A stretch of DNA of 64,000 nucleotides from Cytobacillus solani (GTDB lineage Bacteria; Bacillota; Bacilli; Bacillales; Cytobacillaceae): assembly GCF_001420595.1 (NCBI RefSeq), contig NZ_LJIX01000006.1, forward strand, positions 1,987,361 through 2,051,360, read 5' to 3'. A model generated the notes under the pieces. The model made no database searches, had not been told where the DNA came from, and worked only from the letters and a program-made list of their open reading frames with translations. This document shows, piece by piece, positions 31,672 through 40,478 of this stretch. Within the stretch, counting starts at the first letter, position 1. Every line of letters begins with the position of its first letter. Made by a program: the position numbers and the translations under genes.

Positions 31672-32508
31672 ATGTGGGTACCTAGAGCTTTATCAATAGC
31701 GGGTTCTGCTGCAAGAGGAGGTGCTGGGATTCAAGCTGATTTAAAAACTTTCCAGGAGATGGGTGTGTTTGGTCTAAGTTCTGTCACTGGTATTGTTGCA
31801 TACCATCCATATACAAATCAAAATGTGTTTCCTATAGAGTTAAGTGCTATTGAAGCACAGGTATATACAGCGCTTCGTGACGTCGGGGTAGATGCGATAA
31901 AAACGGGAATGCTCTATACAAAGGAGAATATTTCCCATGTAGCCAAGTGGATTGAAGAAGCCGACACAACCAATGTTGTTGTGGACCCAGTCATGGTTGG
32001 TAAAATGGACACGCCTTTGTTAAAAGACGATGCTATCAATACCCTTATAACAAAATTAATACCTTTAGCGACAATTATTACACCAAATATGCCAGAAGCA
32101 GCACTATTATTAAAATCAAATCAACAACTTACAACTGTTGATGACTTAAAACTAGCAGCAATAGAATTAAAAAAACTAGGCTCAAAATATGTCCTTGTCA
32201 AAGGAGGTCGCTTGAAAGGTCCAGCTGTTGATGTGCTATATGATGGAGAGAAATTACATATACTCGAAGCGCAGCGTATTGATACAATTCATACAAATGG
32301 AGCAGGATGTAGCTATTCTGCCGCAATCACAGCCCTGTTAGCAAAAGGTAAACCTGTCCAAGATGCTGTTAAAGAAGCAAAAATGTTTATTACAGCTGCC
32401 ATTCGTCATTCCATTGCATTTAAGCGAGGCGTAGGTCCTCCAGACTTTGCTGCTTACCATAGACATGGGGAATTAGGGGTCAAAGAAAACATTATAGAAT
32501 TTCAGTAA
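31672..32508 (+). CDS. pdxK: Pyridoxine/HMP kinase of the PdxK-ThiD2 type
   Basis: 278 residues behind GAGAGG. A ribokinase-fold enzyme phosphorylating pyridoxal, pyridoxine or hydroxymethylpyrimidine, i.e. the salvage route to PLP. GGAGIQADLKTFQEMGVFG, KTGMLYT, VVDPVMVGK, TPNMPEAALLL, VKGG and the catalytic THTNGAGCSYSAAI-type loop (here IHTNGAGCSYSAAITALL) with the Cys characteristic of Bacillus PdxK are present. Odd: the N-terminal loop usually reading AGSDSGGGAG is AGSAARGGAG, losing the conserved Ser-Asp-Ser, which may alter substrate binding. The gene is otherwise complete. Confidence 0.9.
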   Translation: MWVPRALSIAGSAARGGAGIQADLKTFQEMGVFGLSSVTGIVAYHPYTNQNVFPIELSAIEAQVYTALRDVGVDAIKTGMLYTKENISHVAKWIEEADTTNVVVDPVMVGKMDTPLLKDDAINTLITKLIPLATIITPNMPEAALLLKSNQQLTTVDDLKLAAIELKKLGSKYVLVKGGRLKGPAVDVLYDGEKLHILEAQRIDTIHTNGAGCSYSAAITALLAKGKPVQDAVKEAKMFITAAIRHSIAFKRGVGPPDFAAYHRHGELGVKENIIEFQ

Positions 32509-32548
32509 CAAGAATATTAAAAAAGAAGAGCTATGAAGAAGTTTGAAC

Positions 32549-33623
32549 TGCCCCCTGTCAAGTAGACAGTTGAAATAATAAAATTGACTTAAGCGGCTTT
32601 AGCTCTATATTCCATAGGGCTAAGGCCGTTTAGTCGTTTTTGATATCGATTATGATTATAAAAATAGATGTACTCATTTATCGCATTAGAGAGTTCCCCA
32701 AATGTTTCATACTTATGTAAATAATATTTCTCGCATTTGATTGTTCCCCAAAAAGATTCCATTGGTCCATTATCAATACACCTACCGACTCGTGACATAC
32801 TTTGAGTCATCTCAGCCTTATCTATCCTGCGCTTAAACCTATTAGAGGTGTACTGAAACCTGCGATCACTATGAATAAGTGGATGATCTCCATCCAAAAG
32901 CTCTATTGCTTGTTCAATCGTCTTTTATACGAGATGATAATTATTTGAATGCCCTAAAACATAGCTAACGATGGATCCATCATACAGATCAAGAATCGCA
33001 CTTAAATATGCTTTCTTTGAGAAAGCATATTTGAATTCTGTGACATCCGTTACCCACTTTTCATTTGGCTTTTCCGAGGTGAATTCACGATTCAACACAT
33101 TCTCCGCCACATGTTTTCGTTGATAATCTTTGGCATTCCCTAAACAATCAAGCACAATTTGTATCCATTCATGCCAAGTGGTTTTTCTCCCTTTAGTCAT
33201 AGAGCTCGTCCTTCCTTTCGACGTGTCCTTTAATTCTCTATAACTATTATACTTCTTAATCCACTGACGTAGAGTGGTAGTACTCGGAATTTCATACCTT
33301 CTAGTAACTTCCCCAAGGGAGTACCCTTCATCAAGATATTCCTTTACTGCCTCCAGTTTAAGTTCCTTCGAATACCTTCTCCAAGTTGAGCTCTCTTTTA
33401 ATCCTTCCACTCCGTATTTTTCATATTTATAAACCCAATCATAAATTGAGAGATTATTTACATTAAAAATCGATTCCAGTTCATAAATAGAATAATCCTC
33501 ATCTTTTATAGCTTTTATTATCTTGATTTTATCCTCTAATGAATGTCCTCTTTTTGACATAAAAAATACTCCCCTTAAAGCAAACAGATTATTATTTTTA
33601 ATCTGTCTACCTAATGGGGAGCA
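32549..33623 (-). mobile_element. Internally deleted IS3-family element (different from copies 1 and 2)
   Basis: Terminal repeats TGCCCCCTGTCAAGTAGACAG (left) and the inverse of CTGTCTACCTAATGGGGAGCA (right) frame about 1.07 kb. Inside are transposase remnants on the minus strand. The element lies between pdxK and a serC fragment. No clear target duplication is seen. Confidence 0.85.
32589..33560 (-). pseudogene. IS3-family transposase, OrfA fused to OrfB by deletion, then frameshifted
   Basis: OrfA-type HTH repeats (EDKIKIIKAIKDEDYSIYEL; YSLGEVTRRYEIPSTTTLRQ) run from 33560. At about WIQIVLDCLGNAKDYQ the OrfA sequence jumps into OrfB (HVAENVLNREFTSEKPNEKW, VTDVTEFKYAFSKKAYLS). A stop near 32925 breaks it. 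The rest (MDGDHPLIHSDRRFQYTSNR, PMESFWGTIKCEKYYLHKYE) continues in another frame to 32589. The DDE residues are split over two frames, so it is inactive. Confidence 0.88.
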
Positions 33624-33663
33624 TATCAGTTAAAAGTATCTGCAATTAAATAAGGGGACAAGA

Positions 33664-34045
33664 ATGAAACAAGTTAATAATTTTAATGCGGGGCCAGCAA
33701 CATTACCTTTAGAAGTAATGCTTCAAATACAAGATGAACTCCTCGATCTACAGGGAACTAGTTTGTCTATTTTAGAGATATCACATAGAAGTAAGGAGTA
33801 TGAGAATATCAATGGAGAAACACAACAATTGTTGAAGGATCTTCTTAACATTCCTACTGATTATAAGGTGTTATTTCTTCAAGGTGGTGCAAGTACGCAA
33901 TTTGCCATGGTACCTATGAACTTTTTGTAGAAGGATGTAATGCAAGTTACTTTCATAGCGGAACATGGTCAGAAAAGGCGATAGCAGAAGCGAGAAAATT
34001 TGGCGAGACTGTTATTGCAGGAAGCTCGGAAGATGATTATACTCA
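33664..34045 (+). pseudogene. serC: N-terminal part of phosphoserine aminotransferase SerC
   Basis: MKQVNNFNAGPATLPLEVML, SILEISHRSKEYENI and LFLQGGASTQFAMVPMNFL are the SerC N-terminus. A stop follows at 33928-33930 and a frameshift near 33935. NASYFHSGTWSEKAIAEARK then continues in another frame to about 34045. The PLP-lysine half is gone and an argD piece is fused directly. Base composition is A/T-rich, unlike the serC tail at 19.4 kb. Confidence 0.88.
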
Positions 34046-34575
34046 TTATCGATGAAGTACAGACTGGCATGGGGCGTACAGGGAGTTTGTTCGCTTATGA
34101 GCATTATGGTATCGAACCAGATATCATCACGCTTGCCAAAGGACTAGCCAGCGGGTTTCCAATCAGCGCGATGATGGGTAAGAAAGAACTTCGAGAGGCT
34201 TTCTCATCAGGGAGTCATGGATCGACTTTTGGGGTAGGTCCTCTTGCGGTAACCGCAGGTCTTGCAACTCTTGAAACGCTACTTGAGGGATGCTTAATGG
34301 AACATGTTACTAAACTTGGAGTATACGCATTGCAGCGCTTGACAGATCAACTTCAGCACTATCCTAGTGTACAAAATATAAGAGGGCTTGGTCTCTTAAT
34401 TGGTATTGAATGCCGCGAACCGATTGCCCCAATAATTCAAGAGCTGCTGCAACAAGGACTGCTCGTACTTACAGCGGGAACCCATGTAATCCGTCTGGCA
34501 CCGAGTTTATTAATTACTAAAGAAGAAATTGACCAAGCCGTTGACCTCATTGAAGTTGTACTGAAAAAGTATTGA
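34033..34575 (+). pseudogene. argD: C-terminal half of an acetylornithine-type aminotransferase
   Basis: About 180 codons open with LIIDEVQTGMGRTGSLFAYE, then the PLP Lys in ITLAKGLASGFPISAMM, HGSTFGVGPLAVTAGLATLE and the RLAPSLLITKEEI end. This is the large-domain C-terminal half of ArgD/class III aminotransferases, fused to a serC fragment at about 34040. An ATG at 34033 could start a short protein, but the N-terminal half needed for activity is missing. Confidence 0.87.
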
Positions 34576-34604
34576 AAAGCATAAAGATTATTCCTGATAA
34601 AGCT

Positions 34605-35501
34605 CTAGTAAAAGCGTTCATCTTTAACTGTTTTAATCAATTGGTCCATAAAAACACGACTAGCAGCACATAAATGTTTGTTCTTTCGATAGGCAATACC
34701 AATCTGTGTGGTGATTACCGGATCTTGAATAGGAATCGTTTTAATATGAATATTATCAATATAATCTAAGTAAGCTTTTGGTAGTATCGTAACACCGACG
34801 CCTTTGCTTACCATTTGAATGATAGATTCCATCGTCGTCATTTCAAGTACTGGTTTGGGTGCGAAATTCATTAAGCGACACTGTTCGTTAACAACTTGTC
34901 GTAGAAAATAGGTTTCAGGTAATAAAATAGATGGTGTCTCTTTTAAAACTTGAAGTGATACACACGCCTCTTTTGCAATGATGTGATCTATAGGTGCAGC
35001 AAAAGCAAGATCTTCTTTATAGAGCGGAATAGCTTCTAGGTCTTCATGTTCCAACGGTAAAAAAACGATACCCAAATCCAATTCATTCTGTAATAGTCCT
35101 TTATAAATATCTCCAGTTCGTAACCCTTGTACAGAAAGTTCTACATTGGGATAAGCATTGTGAAACCCGATAACTGTTGGGGAAAGCAAATAATTAACAA
35201 CTGTGAGTAGGGAGCCTATTTTGAGCGTGCCCCTCTCTAACCCCTGAAGCTCGCTAATTGCAGCACGTGCCTGAGAAATTTCATGAAAAACATTGTAGCT
35301 ATGATGGAGCAATGTTTTACCTGCATCAGTAAGTATATTTTTTTTGCCAATACGATCAAATAAAGGCAGCCCTACTTCATGTTCTAACAAGCCAATTTGT
35401 TGACTAAGAGAAGGTTGGGCAATACCTAGTTTCTCCGCCGCACGTGTAAAATGCAGCTCTTGACATAATACGATAAAGTATTCCAATTGTTTTAGTTCCA
35501 T
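34605..35501 (-). CDS. LysR-family transcription regulator
   Basis: 298 residues. The N-terminal winged helix MELKQLEYFIVLCQELHFTR, AEKLGIAQPSLSQQIGLLE is followed by the two-lobed effector-binding domain (GTLKIGSLLTVVNYLLSPTV ... MVSKGVGVTILPKAYLDY). The tail end resembles AlsR/CynR-type regulators. It converges with the argD remnant and diverges from the MOSC remnant; the 270-bp A/T-rich upstream region holds the dyad ATAGGTTTTAACTAT, a T-N11-A-like site. The gene is intact. Target genes are unclear since both neighbours are broken. Confidence 0.92.
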   Translation of the reverse strand: MELKQLEYFIVLCQELHFTRAAEKLGIAQPSLSQQIGLLEHEVGLPLFDRIGKKNILTDAGKTLLHHSYNVFHEISQARAAISELQGLERGTLKIGSLLTVVNYLLSPTVIGFHNAYPNVELSVQGLRTGDIYKGLLQNELDLGIVFLPLEHEDLEAIPLYKEDLAFAAPIDHIIAKEACVSLQVLKETPSILLPETYFLRQVVNEQCRLMNFAPKPVLEMTTMESIIQMVSKGVGVTILPKAYLDYIDNIHIKTIPIQDPVITTQIGIAYRKNKHLCAASRVFMDQLIKTVKDERFY

Positions 35502-35772
35502 CGATTTCCTCCCAAGTATTTATATTTACAATGATAGGTTTTAACTATTATTATATACTAATTTATTATATATTTTTAATAGATGAAATATGGTGGAAAA
35601 TGGTTTAAAAAATATTTGAGTTTATGCATTACCATCTCAAAATTATGAGAAGCTGAAATATGAATCAAAATTAATTTTAATAATGAGTTTGATATCGGTG
35701 AGTCAACCTGTGATAGATAAAATAATGGTAGGAAAGCCATAAACATTCGGAAATAAAGATGCAAAACATCCA

Positions 35773-36260
35773 ATGAATCGTGAGTGGACCACTGGAATTG
35801 TAAAATATTCAGTTAAAGGAAAGATTTGGGCAGGGAAAACAAATCTTGGAGGGGACGGATAAGCAGATCTTAAGCGACATGGCGGACCGAAAAAAGCAAT
35901 TTTTGTCTATACGGTTTCTCATTATGATTATTGGCAAAAAAAATTACAAAGGCCAGACTTTTCCGTCGGTGCATTTGGTGAAAACTTAGCTGTTAAAAAC
36001 ATCAATGAAGATGATTTATGTATCGGTGATGTATTTCATATTGGTGGGGCTGTCGTTCAAGTTTCGCAACCAAGGCAACCATGTTGGAGACCAGCAAGAC
36101 ACTGGAAATAAAAGATTTAGCTTCACAAATACAACAAGAGGGCTTAACAGTATGGTATTTTCGTGTTCTTAAAGAGGGTGAGATACAAGCAGGAGATTAT
36201 CTACAACTTCAAGAAAGACCATTCCCTGAATGGATTGTGGCTAAATGCAATGATGTTCTC
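35773..36260 (+). pseudogene. YflK-like MOSC-domain protein, decayed
   Basis: From ATG 35773: REWTTGIVKYSVKGKIWAGK, then a TAA in place of a Gln codon (GGDG-stop-ADLKRHGGPKKA). It continues with VYTVSHYDYWQKKLQRPDFS, FGENLAVKNINEDDLCIGDV and VSQPRQPCW. A frameshift near 36085 is followed by LTVWYFRVLKEGEIQAGDYL. The active-site Cys motif of MOSC proteins is still visible. It runs straight into a serine recombinase fragment at about 36240. Confidence 0.87.
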
Positions 36261-37205
36261 TCGTTTTGCAAGAAATACTTTAGATACGCTTAAGTATATT
36301 CGTATGTTGAAAGAAAGAGACATTGCTGTTTTATTTGAAGACGAAAAAATTAATATACTTACAATGGATGATGAATTATTACTTGTTGTATTGAGTTCCC
36401 GTTGCACAACAAGAAGTAGAAAATATATCTGCTAATGTAAAAAAAGGGTTAAAAATGAAAATGAAAATGAAAAGAGGGGAAATGATAGGTTTTCAAGGTT
36501 ACCTTAGTTATGATTATCACCCAGAGGATCAAACTCTCAGCGTAAACGAAAAAGAAGCAGAAATAGTACGTTATATATTTGAGAGGTATGTGCAGGGAGC
36601 TGGCGACAGAAAGATTGCAAATTTAGGTCGTAAAACCAAAAAAGGCTTTACAACATGGCAAGAATCAACTGTAATTCCTATTTCTAAACGTCGGTTAGAT
36701 AATCATGGGGAAGAAGATCAGTATTATATAAAAGATCACCTTGATCCCATTGTAAGTACCGAAATGTTCGATAAAGCAGAAGAAATTAGGTTACGCAGAT
36801 CGTGGAGTAAAAATACTGTAGAAAAGAACGATGGAAAAAGAGAAAAATATAGTCGTAAGTTTGCTTTTAGTAGTTTATTAAAATGCGTTTATTGCGGGAG
36901 TTCATTATCAAGGCGAAGTTGGCATGGTGGAACTCAATATAATAAGATTATATAGCATTGTGTGACGAGCACAAAGAAAGGAAAAAAAGTTGTCCAGAAA
37001 GCAAAGGGATACCGGAAGAAACTATTGAACAAGCATTTCATTGGATGGAAATCATTTTAAACTACCAAGAAGAAATACAAAAAATAAAAAAAGAAACTTC
37101 TAATGAATTGTGTTCCAATACTATAAACGAGGTCAATGAATTGTATCCCAATAATAGCCACGACACATGTGGAGTGTGGAAACATTTTTGGGAATTTGTA
37201 ATATA
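36240..37205 (+). pseudogene. Large serine recombinase, decayed
   Basis: SRFARNTLDTLKYIRMLKER and ELLLVVLSS are the end of the resolvase catalytic domain. A frameshift near 36395 leads into QQEVENISANVKKGL. Next come the recombinase domain (IGFQGYLSYDYHPEDQTLSV, EAEIVRYIFERYVQG) with an internal loss after RKIANLG, and a zinc-ribbon region (LLKCVYCGSSLSRRSW). A TAG replaces a Trp codon at 36953. A coiled region ends at about 37205. The catalytic Ser end is missing. Such enzymes integrate phages, ICEs or sporulation-linked elements. Confidence 0.9.
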
Positions 37206-37554
37206 AATACAAGATAATTTATTTAAAAAAAACACGTAATAAATTTAAAAATTCGACCACCTGCTCACAATCTTGCTAACACATTTGCTAACATACTTTT
37301 TTCAGAGCTTAACTTATTTTACTGAATTGATATTGAACCCCTAAAATCCCTAACTTAACAGCACTCAATAGTTTTATTTAACTCAGTTAAACTAGATTGA
37401 TTTCACTGATTTAGATTGACAGGGTAGGGTCGGGGGTTCAAATCCCTCTCAGATCATTGGGTGCCAAACCCGTAGGAACCCTTCGGAACAAAGGGTTCCC
37501 GTACAAAAGACCGCTTCCTTTGGGAGTGGTCTTTTGTACGTCTGGCATCATTTG
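37206..37554. other. Gene-free stretch with a possible attachment-site scar
   Basis: About 350 bp without a gene. At about 37432-37465 the sequence TCGGGGGTTCAAATCCCTCTCAGATCA looks like the T-arm and 3' end of a tRNA, without the rest of the molecule, as left by integration of an element at a tRNA gene. It lies 100 bp from the integrase remnant. CTTGCTAACACATTTGCTAAC at 37272 echoes the end of the integrase gene. Confidence 0.45.
37501..37539 (-). terminator. Perfect 12-bp hairpin after the integrase remnant
   Basis: GTACAAAAGACC and GGTCTTTTGTAC around a 15-nt loop, directly downstream of the minus-strand integrase end. Confidence 0.8.
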
Positions 37555-38004
37555 CTAACCATTTGCTAACGCTTTTTTTCCAATAGCCTTGTGGAAGATA
37601 TCCGCAACTTTGTTATCTTCATTGGGAACAAGATGTGAATAAATCCCATAAGTGATTTTAGGATTTGCATGTCCTAAACGAGCAGCAACTTTGACAATAT
37701 CTACACCCTCCGAAATTAGAATAGATGCGTGGGTGTGTCGTATATCATGGAAACGAATTGGCGTAACATTAGCAGATTTACATAGTCGTTTAAATACCCG
37801 CAATACATTACGTGGATCCTGCATTTTACCTTCTAAGTTACAAATAACATAATCAAAATTTTGATACATGTCACCAAGACGATCGAGCCAATCATCCTGT
37901 TGTTTTTTATGGGAAAGTAAAGCCTGTTTAAGATTATCAGAAATAGGAACTTGTCTTCTTGATGTTTTTGTTTTTACTGTTGTATGGGGTGCATCAACAA
38001 AACG
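37555..38004 (-). pseudogene. Tyrosine recombinase (phage/ICE integrase), C-terminal part
   Basis: The frame opens without a start as VDAPHTTVKTKTSRRQVPIS and continues KQALLSHKKQQDDWLDRLGD to the catalytic motifs HDIRHTHASILI (H-x-x-R), LGHANPKITYGIYSHL (H ... Tyr nucleophile). The N-terminal DNA-binding half and the first catalytic Arg region are missing. It reads toward the tRNA-like scar at 37.44 kb, the usual place of an integrase relative to its attachment site. Confidence 0.88.
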
Positions 38005-38037
38005 TGAATTTCGTACGCTAAGCGATTTTTCACATAG

Positions 38038-38080
38038 AAAAAGCCGATTTCCTGTACGCTAAGGGATAATCGGCTTTTTA
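38038..38080. terminator. Hairpin between integrase and Tn3 remnants
   Basis: AAAAAGCCGATT / AATCGGCTTTTT stem with an 18-nt loop and T-runs on both strands. Confidence 0.75.
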
Positions 38081-38083
38081 TTG

Positions 38084-38213
38084 TTAATTTATTTGTAGTG
38101 GTCGAAGAGATTCTAAAGGTGCAATTTCTTTCTTATTAAATCGGTATTCTCCTAAGAAATTAATATGTTCCCATCCTAATGGAGAAATATGTTTTAAATA
38201 GCTGAGCCACGAA
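38084..38213 (-). pseudogene. C-terminal scrap of a Tn3-family transposase
   Basis: Minus-strand frame SYLKHISPLGWEHINFLGEY, RFNKKEIAPLESLRPLQIN-stop. ISPLGWEHIN..GEY is the conserved end of Tn3-type transposases. Only about 42 codons remain. A GAGCCAC/GTGGCTC hairpin follows at 38214-38246. Confidence 0.8.
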
Positions 38214-38364
38214 TTCTAATCAGAACCGGTGGCTCTTTTATTGAATTTAAAACTTGGAAAAGTCGACACAACACAACCATATATTTTATAAGACGATTCA
38301 GAAAGTCGATACTCCCTTACTTAATTTATTCCTTGTCGACATTAGCAAACTTGTACTCATCCCT

Positions 38365-38560
38365 TCCAATTCTGGCATGGTTATTTTTAGAAAAACTGAC
38401 CCTTCCAATACAATCAATTGCTCCTTATAATATTCAATAGATTCAAAAAATAGAATAGATAGTAACACTAAGTGTATTAAAACTGAAAAAAATAATTAGA
38501 AACTGAGATTAAATAGATAGACTCATAAAATCTCTATGACAATTTTCTAGAAGGGATCGG
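38365..38560 (+). promoter_or_regulatory. PdxR-type operator region, copy A, with decayed pdxS start
   Basis: CTGGCATGGTTATTTTT is followed by CTGAC 24 bp after the first CTGG. CAATAGATT, AATAGATAG and a ruined pdxS start (AACTGAGATTAAATAG) come next. The whole block aligns with the intact region before pdxS (copy D) and with copies B and C. It precedes tRNA-Cys and the gcvT'-gcvPA-gcvPB genes. Operator function is inferred from the position of copies B and D between pdxR and pdxS. Confidence 0.65.
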
Positions 38561-38639
38561 AATAGACTTTTTTGCCACACTTTTTCAGTAATTACTCCCG
38601 ATCTGTGCTAGGAACACAGTAGAAAAAAACAGAACTGAT

Positions 38640-38713
38640 GGCGCCATAGCCAAGTGGTAAGGCGAAGCTCTGCAAAAGCTTTATCCCTAGTTCGACTCTA
38701 GGTGGCGCCTCCA
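38640..38713 (+). tRNA. tRNA-Cys (GCA)
   Basis: A full cloverleaf: acceptor GGCGCCA/TGGCGCC, D-arm AGCC..GGTAAGGC, anticodon loop CTGCAAA on an AAGCT/AGCTT stem, T-arm CCTAG-TTCGACT-CTAGG, discriminator T and encoded CCA. GCA reads Cys codons. The T and anticodon stems differ from what I recall of the usual Bacillus tRNA-Cys. It stands alone between operator copy A and gcvT', not in an rRNA or tRNA cluster. Confidence 0.93.
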
Positions 38714-38960
38714 TCATGTACTTTTCGCGCAGTCATGAACGTTGACTAGAAATCAAACATTCAAGAATTTGAATCTTTTACCCTTTTTTTATGGGGTAAA
38801 TATCAGTTTGTGGTGTATGATATCTCTAAAATTATCACTATAGGATAAAGAGAATACAGAAGAACATGAGGATTTTAGTCTAGGATAATTTTAAAACAGT
38901 GAGACAACAGATAGAATTGGCGTGACGCAATGAGGGAAATGTGAAATTAGTTTCAAAATA

Positions 38961-39116
38961 ATTGATACACAATCACTGGATTTAAACAAAAATATCGGAT
39001 TAGCAGTTATCAATTCGAAGTTTGAGATTAAAGGTACAGAATTAGAAATAAAAGTTCGAAAACGAAAGTTAAAAGCAGATATCGTAAAAACACCATTTTA
39101 TAAACGAGATAAATAG
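38961..39116 (+). pseudogene. gcvT: C-terminal stub of aminomethyltransferase GcvT
   Basis: 52 codons read ...DTQSLDLNKNIGLAVINSKF, then TELEIKVRKRKLKADIVKTP and FYKRDK-stop, the end of the glycine-cleavage T-protein (usual: SGTQSPTL.KNIGLAL...VVKTPFYKR). It sits 12 bp before gcvPA, the normal gcvT-gcvPA-gcvPB order. The first 310 or so codons are replaced by the tRNA-Cys block. Confidence 0.9.
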
Positions 39117-39128
39117 GGGGGCATCGTA

Positions 39129-40478
39129 ATGAAATTTCGTTATTTACCAATAACTGAAACCGATAAAAAAGAAATGCTAGATAAAATCGGTGTATCATCC
39201 ACAGAAGAACTGTTTTCTGATATTCCGGAAGAAGTTAGATTGGACAGGGAATTAAACCTTAAAAAACCAGTTAGTGAATTTGAGTTAAAAAAAGAACTAA
39301 CAGAAATGGCAAGCAAAAATGCGAATTTAACTGAATATCGTTCATTTTTAGGCGCAGGTGTTTATGATCATTTCATACCATCAGTCGTTGATCATGTTAT
39401 TTCTAGACAAGAATTCTATACAGCTTACACACCTTATCAGCCGGAACTTACACAAGGAGAACTGCAAGCTATGTTTGAATTCCAGACAATGGTTTCTGTA
39501 TTAACTGCAATGCCAATTGTCAACTCTTCCTTATATGATGGGGGAACAGCTGTAGTTGAGGCTGTATACTTGAGTGTAGCTCAGACAAAACGCAAAAAAG
39601 TTCTTATTTCAGCTGCTATGCACCCTGAGTATCGGCAGCTTGTTGAAACAGCCTCAAACGGGAAGAAACTCGAAATCGTCGAGATCAATTACAAAGACGG
39701 TTTGACTGATTTAAAACAATTAGAACAAGAACTTGATGAAAATACAGCAGCAGTTCTTGTTCAATATCCTAACTTCTTCGGACAAATCGAGCCGCTGGAA
39801 AAAATTAATAAGTTGATTAGGCAACAAAAGGAAGCAATGTTTGTAGTTTCCAGTAACCCGCTTGCACTTGGGTATTTAACACCTCCAGGTGAATTTGGTG
39901 CAGATATTGTTGTTGGGGATACGCAAGTATTTGGCATTCCAGCGCAATTTGGTGGGCCACATTGTGGCTACTTTGCAACAACTCAAAAATTAATGCGTAA
40001 AGTACCTGGTCGATTTGTTGGTGAAACCGTAGATCGAGATGGCATACGCGGTTTTGTTTTAGCATTACAAACGAGAGAGCAGCATATTAGGCGTGAGAAA
40101 GCAACATCAAACATCACATCAAACCAGGCTTTGAACGCTTTAGCAAGTTCAGTTGCAATGAGTGCTCTTGGTAAGAACGGTGTAAAAGAAATGGCGAAAT
40201 TAAATATGCACAAGGCAAGATATACAAAGCAAAAATTAGAAGAGGCTAACTTACCAGCTGCATTTAATGGGTCATTTTTCAATGAATTTGTAATTAAACT
40301 TTCCAAACCAGTATCTGTTGTAAATGATCAGTTATTTGAAAAAGGATTTATCGGCGGGTTTGATCTTGGCAAAGCATATCCAGAATTAGAAAACCACATG
40401 CTGGTTGCTACCACTGAAATTCGCTCAAAAGAAGAAATTGATGTTTTCGTAAAAGAAATGAGGGATATCAATGGCTAA
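39129..40478 (+). CDS. gcvPA: Glycine dehydrogenase (decarboxylating) subunit 1
   Basis: 449 residues behind GGGGGG. The N-terminal half of the split P-protein of the glycine cleavage system. [60 protein letters not shown] and [20 protein letters not shown] are typical. With GcvPB it decarboxylates glycine and passes the aminomethyl group to lipoyl-GcvH. The gene is intact and overlaps gcvPB by 8 bp. GcvT upstream is only a stub, and no gcvH or gcvT is in the window. Confidence 0.97.
   Translation: MKFRYLPITETDKKEMLDKIGVSSTEELFSDIPEEVRLDRELNLKKPVSEFELKKELTEMASKNANLTEYRSFLGAGVYDHFIPSVVDHVISRQEFYTAYTPYQPELTQGELQAMFEFQTMVSVLTAMPIVNSSLYDGGTAVVEAVYLSVAQTKRKKVLISAAMHPEYRQLVETASNGKKLEIVEINYKDGLTDLKQLEQELDENTAAVLVQYPNFFGQIEPLEKINKLIRQQKEAMFVVSSNPLALGYLTPPGEFGADIVVGDTQVFGIPAQFGGPHCGYFATTQKLMRKVPGRFVGETVDRDGIRGFVLALQTREQHIRREKATSNITSNQALNALASSVAMSALGKNGVKEMAKLNMHKARYTKQKLEEANLPAAFNGSFFNEFVIKLSKPVSVVNDQLFEKGFIGGFDLGKAYPELENHMLVATTEIRSKEEIDVFVKEMRDING

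Noticed and set aside
35576-35773. 65-codon minus-strand ORF upstream of the LysR gene
   Set aside because: Very A/T-rich, no ribosome binding site, overlaps the control region between LysR and the MOSC relic.
37432-37475. Complete tRNA gene
   Set aside because: Only a T-arm and 3' end are visible; no D-arm, anticodon arm or matching 5' acceptor upstream.
38800-39128. Glycine riboswitch before the gcv genes
   Set aside because: The region is explained by an XRE-like relic and the gcvT stub; no tandem glycine-aptamer pattern could be recognised.
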